Source of the DNA: Oceanicola sp. 502str15
GTDB taxonomy: Bacteria > Pseudomonadota > Alphaproteobacteria > Rhodobacterales > Rhodobacteraceae
Reading direction: 5' to 3'
Length of the DNA stretch: 64,000 nt
Assembly (NCBI RefSeq): GCF_024105635.1
Contig: NZ_WYDQ01000001.1
Span: 186,001 to 250,000 of the forward strand
In this document: positions 7,767-15,188 of the stretch, in pieces
Position numbering within the stretch: the stretch's first letter is position 1
Layout of the letters: every line of letters starts with the position of its first letter
Translations under genes and position numbers: made by a program
Notes under the pieces: model-generated
The model's database searches: none
Seen by the model: only the letters and a program-made list of their open reading frames with translations
Told to the model about the DNA's origin: nothing

Positions 7767-8396
7767 TCAGGCGGGTTTCAGGGACAGCAGGTAGGTTTCG
7801 GCCTCGGCGGCGGTGATCACGTCGGCGTATTTCTGGCCCATGTCGTAGAGGTTGGCCTTGTGCGGGGCTTCGGCGCGGTCGGCGCAGCAGTCCTCTGGCA
7901 CCAGCACGTTGAAGCCCGATTGCACCGCATCGACCACGGAGGCGCGCACGCAGCCGGAGGTGGTGGCGCCGGTGACGATGAGGGTGTCGACCTGCGCGGA
8001 GGTGAGCAGGGCGGCGAGGTTGGTGCCGAAGAAGGCGGAGGCGCCGTGTTTCACCAGCACCGGATCGGAGGGCTGGATGCCTGTGGCGGCATCTATCTCG
8101 ACGAGGCGGGAGCCGACGAGGAGGTCGGCCATGCCGGCGGCTTTCCTCAGCCATGCGAGGGTGTCGCGCTCGCGGGGCTGGTAGGCGATGGTGGTGTAGA
8201 TCACCGGCAGGCCCATCTCGCGGGCGAGGTCGGTGAGGCGCCGGGTGGCGGCCATCTGGGCCGACATGTCGGCGCCGGTGGGGTAGGTGGGGTCGGTGAA
8301 GCCGTAGGAGAAGTCGACCACCACGATCGCGGGGCGGGTGCCGCGCGGGACCGGCTGGCCGAAGCCCGCCGCGGCATAGACCTGTTCTTGTGACAT
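7767..8396 (-). CDS. nicF: Maleamate amidohydrolase (isochorismatase family)
   Basis: 209 residues. Cysteine hydrolase of the isochorismatase/N-carbamoylsarcosine amidase fold; the triad is visible as Asp28 (VVVDFSYGF), Lys116 (VKHGAS) and Cys149 (TTSGCVRAS). Predicted to hydrolyse maleamate to maleate plus ammonia. Assignment to maleamate rests on context: it is the last gene of a four-gene minus-strand operon with dihydroxypyridine dioxygenase, N-formylmaleamate deformylase and maleate isomerase (NicF/PicF in known clusters). Confidence 0.87.
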   Translation of the reverse strand: MSQEQVYAAAGFGQPVPRGTRPAIVVVDFSYGFTDPTYPTGADMSAQMAATRRLTDLAREMGLPVIYTTIAYQPRERDTLAWLRKAAGMADLLVGSRLVEIDAATGIQPSDPVLVKHGASAFFGTNLAALLTSAQVDTLIVTGATTSGCVRASVVDAVQSGFNVLVPEDCCADRAEAPHKANLYDMGQKYADVITAAEAETYLLSLKPA

Positions 8397-8424
8397 GGGA
8401 TTTCCCTTGTTCGGGCCGCGCGGC

Positions 8425-9456
8425 TCAGCGGGCCGCGAGCTGGATCTCTTTCACCACGATGTCGCCGTCGATCACGATGGGCTCGTCATCGAGGAAGAGC
8501 GAGCAGTTGCGCATCGGGATATCGAGGTGGCAGGGGGTGTCGTTGGGGCCGCCGAGCTCGTTGTTGGGGCCGGTGGAGAACATGACGTTGCCGTAGAAGC
8601 TGCGCGGCTCCATGCCCATGCCGCCGGGGAACTCGCCCGGGGTCATGCCGTGCCACTTGGCGTGGGGGTTCATGCCCCAGCCGACGTGGCTCATGCCCTT
8701 GCCGCGCTCGTCGTTGAAGGCGTCCATGTAGGATTTGACCAGCTCGCAATCGAGGTCGCCGCGCATGTCGGTGATCCAGCCCTTCTCGATGGTGTAGGTG
8801 ATGGGCGAGCTGACATACATGTTCTGGGGCAGCAGGATATCGCCCGGCGCCACCACGATCTGCCCGTCGACGCCATCGTCGTCGCCGCCGGTGAAGACGA
8901 AGCCGGAGGGCCAGTGGTCCCAGCGGCCGGGCTCGTCGGTGCAGGCGTATTCGGTGACGGCGGGGTAGGTGTTGAGCTTGTAGGTGACATCGGTGCCGTG
9001 GGGCGAGGTGATGCGCATGACCTTGGCCTTGCCGAGCATCTCGCCGGCGATCTCGACCTTCTCGCGCAGTTCGGGGTAGGGCATCATCCGGGCCAGCAGC
9101 TCGGGCGGCTCGACGGCGGTGAGGATGCGGGTGCCGGCATCCTGGATGGCGAACTGCTCGGGGGAGAACAGCAGGAAGACGCAGTCGATCAGCATGTCGC
9201 AGTTCTTCAGCGCCTCGACCGCATCGGGCAGGGCTGCGAGGCCGGTGACGCCCACGTTCCAGCCGCCGGTGGGCAGGGGGGCGGGCAGGCGCATGTGATA
9301 CATCTTGGCGCCGAGGCGCTGGCCTGCGGCCATGAAGGCATCGGCGTAGTCGAGCCGGTCGCTGCCCTGTGTGAGCACGACGAGCTTTTCGCCCTCGTGC
9401 ACGCCCGACATCTTCAGCTGGTGCAGGCAGATCTCGGTGAAGCTGGCTTGATCCAT
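8425..9456 (-). CDS. nicX: 2,5-dihydroxypyridine 5,6-dioxygenase
   Basis: 343 residues, the usual length of NicX. Mononuclear Fe(II) ring-cleaving enzyme opening 2,5-dihydroxypyridine to N-formylmaleamate. The C-terminal H-x-D iron motif is present (His310, Asp312 in PCHLDIPM), inside the conserved run ELGGPNDTPCHLDIP. This family is distinct from VOC and cupin dioxygenases and is a reliable marker of pyridine degradation. 28 bp upstream of nicF, 31 bp downstream of the deformylase gene. Confidence 0.9.
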   Translation of the reverse strand: MDQASFTEICLHQLKMSGVHEGEKLVVLTQGSDRLDYADAFMAAGQRLGAKMYHMRLPAPLPTGGWNVGVTGLAALPDAVEALKNCDMLIDCVFLLFSPEQFAIQDAGTRILTAVEPPELLARMMPYPELREKVEIAGEMLGKAKVMRITSPHGTDVTYKLNTYPAVTEYACTDEPGRWDHWPSGFVFTGGDDDGVDGQIVVAPGDILLPQNMYVSSPITYTIEKGWITDMRGDLDCELVKSYMDAFNDERGKGMSHVGWGMNPHAKWHGMTPGEFPGGMGMEPRSFYGNVMFSTGPNNELGGPNDTPCHLDIPMRNCSLFLDDEPIVIDGDIVVKEIQLAAR

Positions 9457-9487
9457 TGGGGTCTCCGGGGTTGGGTGGCGTTTGGTG

Positions 9488-10270
9488 TCAGGCGGGGAAG
9501 TCCATGACCGCGCCGAGGAAGCCTTCGAGGTCGTCCCAGGGGATCATGTGGCCCGCCCCGGCAACGGTGCGCTGCTCGATGGCGGGGTTGAGGCGCGCGA
9601 TTTCGGCCTGATCGTCGGCGTCGACCACGGTTGCGCCGCCCGCGATCACCAGCCGGGCGGGTTTGGTGATGGCGGGGAGATCGGCGTGGATGTCATCGGT
9701 GTGGAAGCCGTCGAAGGCGATGCGGATGGCGCCCCAGTGGCAGGTGTGCAGCCATTCGGCGCGGAGCGCGAGTTGCTCGTCGGTCCAGGTCGGGCAGAAG
9801 GCGCGCATGTCCTCGGCCGAGCAGCCCTTCGCGGCCATCACGATGCTGTCGCCATACCACGGCCATTTGGAGGGGTAGGCGCGGCGGTTCGGGCCGGAGG
9901 TGGGCGGGTCGACGAGGATGTAGCCCGAGAAGGCATCGGCGTTGCGGGCGTTGGCGCGGATCGCGGTGCGGGCGCCCATGGAGTGGCCGAGCACGATGGG
10001 GCTGTTCATGGTTTGGGCGATGGCGATGGCGTCATCGGCCATGGCATCGAGGGTGTAGTCGAGGTCGCCGGATTGCGAGAGGCCGCGCCCGCGCACGTCG
10101 AGCACGTGCACATCAAAGCGCTCGGCCAGCCGTTCGGCCACGAAGCCCCAGGTGATGGCGGGGGAGGTGATGCCGGGGATCAGCAGCATCTCGGGCGCGC
10201 CTTCGGGACCGGCGTAGCGGATCAGGTGCTGGCGGATGCCGTTGGCGTGGAGGTTGTAGCCTTGGGTCAT
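9488..10270 (-). CDS. nicD: N-formylmaleamate deformylase (alpha/beta hydrolase)
   Basis: 260 residues. Alpha/beta hydrolase with nucleophile Ser97 in GHSMGA and catalytic His241 in AGAGHMIPW. Oxyanion region LLIPGITSPAITWGF. Predicted to release formate from N-formylmaleamate giving maleamate (NicD/PicE). Function is inferred from its position between dihydroxypyridine dioxygenase and maleate isomerase genes. Confidence 0.85.
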   Translation of the reverse strand: MTQGYNLHANGIRQHLIRYAGPEGAPEMLLIPGITSPAITWGFVAERLAERFDVHVLDVRGRGLSQSGDLDYTLDAMADDAIAIAQTMNSPIVLGHSMGARTAIRANARNADAFSGYILVDPPTSGPNRRAYPSKWPWYGDSIVMAAKGCSAEDMRAFCPTWTDEQLALRAEWLHTCHWGAIRIAFDGFHTDDIHADLPAITKPARLVIAGGATVVDADDQAEIARLNPAIEQRTVAGAGHMIPWDDLEGFLGAVMDFPA

Positions 10271-10280
10271 GGCGGGCCTT

Positions 10281-11030
10281 TCAGTAGGCGCCCGAGAGCA
10301 GCGTGCCGCCGCCCGGAACGCGGGTGTCGAGGTCGAGCGCCTTCAGCATCTGCCAGGTGGTGGCGATGGCGGCGGTGAGCACGGGCTTGCCGACGCGGGC
10401 CTCGACGGTGGAGACGGCGGGGAGCGAGGGCATCTGAACGCAGGCGGAGAGCACCACGGCGTCGACCTCGGAGGTGTCCATCTCGGCGACGATGCCGGGC
10501 AGGTTCATCGGGTCGTGGGCGGCGACGGCGAGGTTGTCGGCGATCTCGAGCGCCCGCCATGTGACGACCTCGATGCCCTCGTTGCGGATGTAGTCGACCA
10601 CCATCTCGGTGAGGGGTTTCATGTAGGGGGCGACGACGGCGACCCGTTTGGCACCGATGGCCTTGATCCCCTCGACCAGCGCGCCGGCGGAGGTGACGAC
10701 GGGGGCGGGGGCGTCGTTGCCTTGCGTTACCGCGTGGAGGCGTTCCTGCGAGGTGCGGTGGTAGCCGTGGCCCATGGACATGATGGCGACGAGGCAGGCG
10801 TAGCCCATCACGTCGACCTTGGCGTCGGAGAGTTCGAGGGCGCAGCGGTCGCTGTCGGCATCCATGGCCGCCAGCTCCTCCTTGGTGACCTTCTTCATGC
10901 GCATCCGCGAGGAGTGGAAGGTGAAGCGCTCGGGCGCCACCGTCTCGCGCGCCCGCAGGAGGGCGGGGATCTCGGTTTCCATCGTGACGTTGGACGACGG
11001 CACGATCTGGCCGATGCGGATGGGCTTCAT
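10281..11030 (-). CDS. nicE: Maleate cis-trans isomerase (Asp/Glu racemase superfamily)
   Basis: 249 residues. Two catalytic cysteines of the family are present: Cys79 (GYACLVAIM) and Cys197 (LSACVQMPS). N-terminal IGQIVPSSNVTMETE is typical of maleate isomerases. Converts maleate to fumarate, feeding the TCA cycle. First gene of the minus-strand operon; SD GAGGAG lies 8 nt before the ATG and overlaps a copy of the shared GCATACT motif. Confidence 0.9.
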   Translation of the reverse strand: MKPIRIGQIVPSSNVTMETEIPALLRARETVAPERFTFHSSRMRMKKVTKEELAAMDADSDRCALELSDAKVDVMGYACLVAIMSMGHGYHRTSQERLHAVTQGNDAPAPVVTSAGALVEGIKAIGAKRVAVVAPYMKPLTEMVVDYIRNEGIEVVTWRALEIADNLAVAAHDPMNLPGIVAEMDTSEVDAVVLSACVQMPSLPAVSTVEARVGKPVLTAAIATTWQMLKALDLDTRVPGGGTLLSGAY

Positions 11031-11293
11031 GAAGTATGCTCCTCAATTGGTCGCGCCTAGGATGAAAGCGGTGGGGCGGGGTTGCAAGCAAAATATGATG
11101 TATACTCCCTTTATCCCGTCTGTCCGCTCGGGATCGGGTGAAATGGCTGACGGAATGGGCGTTACTGCCGGTTTTTGCCTGATTATTGTGCAAATGAGGC
11201 GGGTTTGAAGGGTGGGGATGGAAAATTCTTCAAATATGGGGTATGCTGCATAAATTGAGCGAAACGCCACCCACCGAACAGGGACCTGTGATC
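11031..11293. promoter_or_regulatory. Divergent control region with three shared GTATRCT motifs
   Basis: Non-coding 263 bp between nicE (minus) and the TRAP operon (plus). Contains GTATGCT at 11034-11040 (at the nicE SD), GTATACTCCCTTTAT from 11100, and GTATGCTGCATAAATT from 11241; the last holds a perfect TATGC-T-GCATA palindrome. The same element recurs before the decarboxylase, the Mo-hydroxylase/marR pair and the Liv operon, suggesting a common operator. Confidence 0.55.
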
Positions 11294-12304
11294 ATGACAG
11301 CACCACTCCGCCTTGCCCTCGCCTCGGCAGCCCTTGCCGTAGCCGCCTCTGCCAGTGCCGCCCAGGAGGTGACATTGCGCCTCGGACATGTGGAGGCCCC
11401 GGCCTCGACCACCCATGTGATGCTGGAAAAGGTGGCTGAAATGGTCTCGGAAAAGACCGATGGCGCGGTGGCGCTGCAGATCTTCCCGCAAAGCCAGTTG
11501 GGGAGCCAGCGCGAAATGACCGAGGCGGTGCAGTTCGGGGCGCTTGACGCAACGGCGGGGCCGGTTGCCTTCATGGGCGGGTTCAACCCGGTGGCCTCGA
11601 TCATGGACATTCCGTTCCTCTATCCGGCGGACCCGGAGAAGGCGCAGGCGATCCGCGAGAGCGGTTTCAGCGATGCCTTCTGCGAGAGCTTCAACAGCCG
11701 GGGCGTGACCTGTGTGTCGCATTATCCCAATGGCACCAAGCAGTTCACCTCCAGCAAGCCGATCGAGACGGTGGCCGAGTTCGAGGGGCAGAGCTTTCGG
11801 GTGATGGAATCGGCGGTGCTGGTCGAATCGATGGGGGCGATCGGGGTGAAGGGCGTGCCGATTCCCTTCGGCGAACTTTACACCGCGTTGCAGACCGGCG
11901 TGGTGGATGGCGAGGAGAACCCGCTGGATACGATCTTCAACATGAAATTCTTCGAGGTGCAGGACTATCTTGCGCTGTCCAACCACGGGGCCATCGAGAA
12001 CGTGGTGCTGTTCAGCCCGATGGTGTGGACCGGCCTCGACGAGAGCCACCGCGAGGCGATCAGCTCCTCCCTGCAGGAGATCATTCCCGAAATGATGGCG
12101 CATAAGGCGGCAGCGGGCGAAACCTCGCTGGAGGCGATCCGCGCGGCGGAGGTGACGGTGATCGAGCCTTCGGCAGAGGAAATCGCGGCGCTGCGCGAAA
12201 AGATGTTCCCCGCTGCCCGCGATGCCTTTCTGGCGCGCTCGGGCGAGGAGGGGGCCAAGCTCTTCGAGGCCTATCAGGCCGCCTATGACGCCGTGATGAA
12301 CTGA
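11294..12304 (+). CDS. dctP: TRAP transporter substrate-binding protein (DctP family)
   Basis: 336 residues from MTAPLRLAL; earlier in-frame starts are possible but the Sec signal peptide (ending ASASAAQ) is best placed from this ATG. DctP-type periplasmic binder: LRLGHVEAPAST, FPQSQLGSQREMTEAVQFGALD, GVVDGEENPLDTI and SNHGA are family landmarks. Delivers an organic acid to the DctQM permease. Given its place in the pyridine-carboxylate island, an aromatic or N-heterocyclic acid is a reasonable guess. First gene of dctPQM. Confidence 0.9.
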   Translation: MTAPLRLALASAALAVAASASAAQEVTLRLGHVEAPASTTHVMLEKVAEMVSEKTDGAVALQIFPQSQLGSQREMTEAVQFGALDATAGPVAFMGGFNPVASIMDIPFLYPADPEKAQAIRESGFSDAFCESFNSRGVTCVSHYPNGTKQFTSSKPIETVAEFEGQSFRVMESAVLVESMGAIGVKGVPIPFGELYTALQTGVVDGEENPLDTIFNMKFFEVQDYLALSNHGAIENVVLFSPMVWTGLDESHREAISSSLQEIIPEMMAHKAAAGETSLEAIRAAEVTVIEPSAEEIAALREKMFPAARDAFLARSGEEGAKLFEAYQAAYDAVMN

Positions 12305-12335
12305 GCGGCAGGACAGGCCACCGAGAGGCAGCATT

Positions 12336-12839
12336 ATGTCAAAAGCCCTGGACCTGCTTCGCCTTCTGGAGCGGACAACCCTTGTTGCACTGCTTCTCGG
12401 CATGACCGCCCTGTTTGCCTTCAACGTGCTGGTCCGCGAGCTTGGCGGCTCGCTGGCCGCCTCGTTTCACTGGATCGACGAGGTGGTGCGGGTGATGAAC
12501 ATCTTCCTCGTGTTCCTCGCCGCCGGGTTGGCGCTGGAGCGGGGCAAGCAGGTGGCGGTCGATAGCTGGCGCGACCGGATTGCCGCGCGGTCCGGCCTGC
12601 CGCTGCGCCGGATCATCGACGGGGTGGGGGCGCTGTTTGCGCTCTACATGGCCTGGCTGGCGGGGAATACGGCTGCTTTCGTCTTTGCCAGCGGGCAGCA
12701 GAGCGCGACCTTGCCAATGCCGATCGGCTGGATCTACGTGGCGCCCTGTGCCGGGTTCATCCTGCTGGCGCTGCGTTACGGGGCGAGCCTGTTCGGGGTG
12801 ATCGACCGCTATGCGCCGAGTGGGGAGCTGCCCGAATGA
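12336..12839 (+). CDS. dctQ: TRAP transporter small permease (DctQ family)
   Basis: 167 residues with four transmembrane segments; HWIDEVVRVMNIFLVFLAAGLALERGKQVAVD is the conserved DctQ core. Membrane subunit joining the binding protein and DctM in a sodium-driven importer. SD GAGAGG precedes the ATG; the stop overlaps the dctM start (ATGA). Confidence 0.9.
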   Translation: MSKALDLLRLLERTTLVALLLGMTALFAFNVLVRELGGSLAASFHWIDEVVRVMNIFLVFLAAGLALERGKQVAVDSWRDRIAARSGLPLRRIIDGVGALFALYMAWLAGNTAAFVFASGQQSATLPMPIGWIYVAPCAGFILLALRYGASLFGVIDRYAPSGELPE

Positions 12840-14119
12840 TCCCCGGCGTCGCCATTGCCCTGCTGGCGGTGATCCTGCTGATTGCGGGTTTCGAGATGCT
12901 GATGGTGCTGGCGATCCCGACGCTGGCGCTGAAGGCGGGGTTCTTTCCGGGGATGCCGGACCTGATCATCGCGCAGAAGGTGACGGGCGGGATCAACCAG
13001 TCTTTGCTGCTGGCGATTCCGTTCTTTCTGTTCGCTGCCGAGCTGATGGGGCGGGGGCAGATTGCCGGGCGGCTCACCGGGCTGGTGCGCGCGCTGGTGG
13101 GCCATGCGCGGGGCGGGATCGGCTATACCACCATCGGCGGGGCGATGGGCTTCGGCTCGGTTTCGGGCTCGGCGCCGGCCACGGTGGCGGCGATGGGGCA
13201 TATCCTCTACCCCGAGCTGCGCCGCGCGAAGTTCAGGGACAAGTTCTCGCTCGGGCTGATCGTGTCGTCGGCCGAGACGGCGCTGCTGATTCCGCCCTCG
13301 ATCACCCTCATCGTCTACGGCTGGATCACCGGCACCTCGATCACCGCGCTCTTTGCCGCCGGGCTTTCGGTGGGTGTGGTGATGGGGCTGGCCTTTGCCG
13401 TGCTCACCGCCATCGAGGCCCGCCGCACCGGGGTGCAGGGCGATCCGCGCGCCACGCTGGGCGAGATAGGGCAGGCGCTGGCCGGGGCGGGCTGGGCGCT
13501 GGGGATGCCGGCGCTGATCCTCGGCGGCATCTATGGCGGGATCTTCACCCCGACCGAGGCCGCCGTGGTGAGCGTGGTTTACGCTATCGTGGTGGAGATG
13601 TTCGTTTACCGCAGCCTCGATCTGCGCGGGATGATCGAGGTGGCCGAGAAGGCGGCGATCCAGAACGCGGTGATCTTTCTGCTGCTGGCGCTGGGCACGC
13701 TGCTCTCCTATTTCATCACGCTGCTCCAGATTCCCAACATGCTGGTGGCGCTGGTGACGGATGCCAATGCCGGGCCGATCCTGTTTCTGATGGTGGCCAA
13801 CGTGGCCTTCATCATTGCCGGGATGTTCGTGGACCCCAATTCGATTCAGCTCATCCTTGTGCCGGCGCTGTTTCCGGTGGCGCAGAGCCTGGGGATCGAC
13901 CCGGTGCATTTTGGCATGATCGTCGCCGTCAACGTGACCCTCGGCATGGTCACGCCGCCCTTCGGGCTGGACCTGTTCGTGGCCTCCTCGACCCTGCAGA
14001 AGCCGGTGGCCGAGATCATTGCGGGCATATGGCCCTTCATCATCGTCAACCTGCTGGTGCTGCTGCTGATCACCTACGTGCCCGGCATCGCAACCCTCGT
14101 GCCCGACCTGATCCTGTAG
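12836..14119 (+). CDS. dctM: TRAP transporter large permease (DctM family)
   Basis: 427 residues, about 12 transmembrane helices, the normal DctM size. Family motifs: IPFFLFAAELMGRG, GGAMGFGSVSGSAPATVAAMG, PPSITLIVYG, GIFTPTEAAVVSVVYA, and VTPPFGLDLFV near the end. Ion-coupled transport channel of the TRAP system. Stops 95 bp before the decarboxylase gene, with a separate candidate operator in the gap. Confidence 0.93.
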   Translation: MIPGVAIALLAVILLIAGFEMLMVLAIPTLALKAGFFPGMPDLIIAQKVTGGINQSLLLAIPFFLFAAELMGRGQIAGRLTGLVRALVGHARGGIGYTTIGGAMGFGSVSGSAPATVAAMGHILYPELRRAKFRDKFSLGLIVSSAETALLIPPSITLIVYGWITGTSITALFAAGLSVGVVMGLAFAVLTAIEARRTGVQGDPRATLGEIGQALAGAGWALGMPALILGGIYGGIFTPTEAAVVSVVYAIVVEMFVYRSLDLRGMIEVAEKAAIQNAVIFLLLALGTLLSYFITLLQIPNMLVALVTDANAGPILFLMVANVAFIIAGMFVDPNSIQLILVPALFPVAQSLGIDPVHFGMIVAVNVTLGMVTPPFGLDLFVASSTLQKPVAEIIAGIWPFIIVNLLVLLLITYVPGIATLVPDLIL

Positions 14120-14160
14120 CCGGAAAGGCTGAGAAAAACCTTGCTGCGCGAAAAAGAGAA

Positions 14161-14176
14161 GTATACTGCATATTAT
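14161..14176 (+). promoter_or_regulatory. Shared motif GTATACTGCATATTAT upstream of the decarboxylase
   Basis: Lies 38-53 bp before the ATG at 14214, in the position of a promoter/operator. Matches the G(T/C)AT(A/G)CT(G/C)C-T-A/T-rich pattern seen upstream of the TRAP operon (11241) and the Liv operon (23704). Confidence 0.5.
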
Positions 14177-14213
14177 GACACGCCCACCCGACGACAGAGA
14201 ACAGGAAGGCCAG

Positions 14214-15188
14214 ATGACCCCCAAGATCACCTTTGAAGAGCACTTCATGGCGCCGGGCTTCGAGAAGCATTCGGCCGCCTTTCTCAAGCTGATCCCCAAG
14301 GTGCAGGCCGAGCGGCTGATGCAGCGGCTGGGCGATTTTGACGGCGAGCGGATCGAGCTGATGGACAGGGGCGGGATCGTGCGCACGGTGCTGTCGCTCA
14401 CCGGGCCGGGGGCGCAGGGCGAGCCTGCCGAGACGGCGGTGGAGGCGGCGCGACAGGCGAACGACTTTCTTGCCGCCAAGGTGGCGATGCGGCCCGAGCG
14501 GCTTTCGGGGCTTGCCAGCCTGCCGATGCACGACCCGGAGGCGGCGGTGGCCGAGTTGCAGCGGGCGGTGAAGGAGCTTGGCTTTCTGGGCTGTCTGGTG
14601 AACGGCCACACCCATGGCACCTATTACGACGCGCCGGAATACGATTTGTTCTGGGCCGAGCTGGAGCGGCTGGGCGTGCCCTTCTACCTGCATCCGACCA
14701 ATGCCTATGCCACCCCCTATGTGCTCGAGGGCATGCCGGTGCTGCATGGCGCCACATGGGGCTGGGGCGTAGAGACGGGCAGCCATGCGCTGCGGCTGCT
14801 CTTTGCCGGGGTGTTCGACCGCTTTCCGGGCGTGAAGATCGTGCTCGGCCACATGGGCGAGGCGCTGCCCTTCCTGCGCTGGCGCTACGATTCGCGCTTT
14901 GGCGCCTATCCGATGGGCGTGGAGCTGGCGCTGCCGCCGTCGCAGTATTTCACCCGCAACATCGTCATCACCACCTCGGGCGTCTGCTCGCACCCCTCGC
15001 TGATGGGGGCGCTGGGCGAGATGGGGGCGGAGGGTGTGATGTTTTCGGTCGACTACCCCTATGAGGACACGGAGGCGGCGGTGGAGTTCATCGAGACCGC
15101 GCCGCTGGACGAGGCGACGCGCCGGCTTGTCTGCCACGACACCGCCGCCGCGCTGATGGGGCTGCCGCTGATCGGGGCCGGGTCATGA
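14214..15188 (+). CDS. picC: Amidohydrolase-2 (ACMSD-like) decarboxylase, probable 3,6-dihydroxypicolinate decarboxylase
   Basis: 324 residues from MTPKITFEEH, with AGGAAGG upstream; an in-frame ATG at 14175 would overlap the operator. TIM-barrel of the ACMSD/gamma-resorcylate decarboxylase family with metal-site residues Glu8, His10, His160 (FYLHP), His213 (LGHMGE) and Asp280 (FSVDYPYED). This family non-oxidatively decarboxylates hydroxylated aromatic acids; PicC, the picolinate-pathway enzyme making 2,5-dihydroxypyridine, belongs to it. The stop overlaps the fused oxygenase gene (ATGA). Substrate is inferred from the pathway context. Confidence 0.82.
   Translation: MTPKITFEEHFMAPGFEKHSAAFLKLIPKVQAERLMQRLGDFDGERIELMDRGGIVRTVLSLTGPGAQGEPAETAVEAARQANDFLAAKVAMRPERLSGLASLPMHDPEAAVAELQRAVKELGFLGCLVNGHTHGTYYDAPEYDLFWAELERLGVPFYLHPTNAYATPYVLEGMPVLHGATWGWGVETGSHALRLLFAGVFDRFPGVKIVLGHMGEALPFLRWRYDSRFGAYPMGVELALPPSQYFTRNIVITTSGVCSHPSLMGALGEMGAEGVMFSVDYPYEDTEAAVEFIETAPLDEATRRLVCHDTAAALMGLPLIGAGS

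Noticed and set aside
7767-11030. Nicotinate pathway as the primary assignment
   Set aside because: Lower-pathway genes are shared, but no NicC-type flavin monooxygenase is present; instead a Rieske system plus ACMSD-like decarboxylase fit picolinate better.
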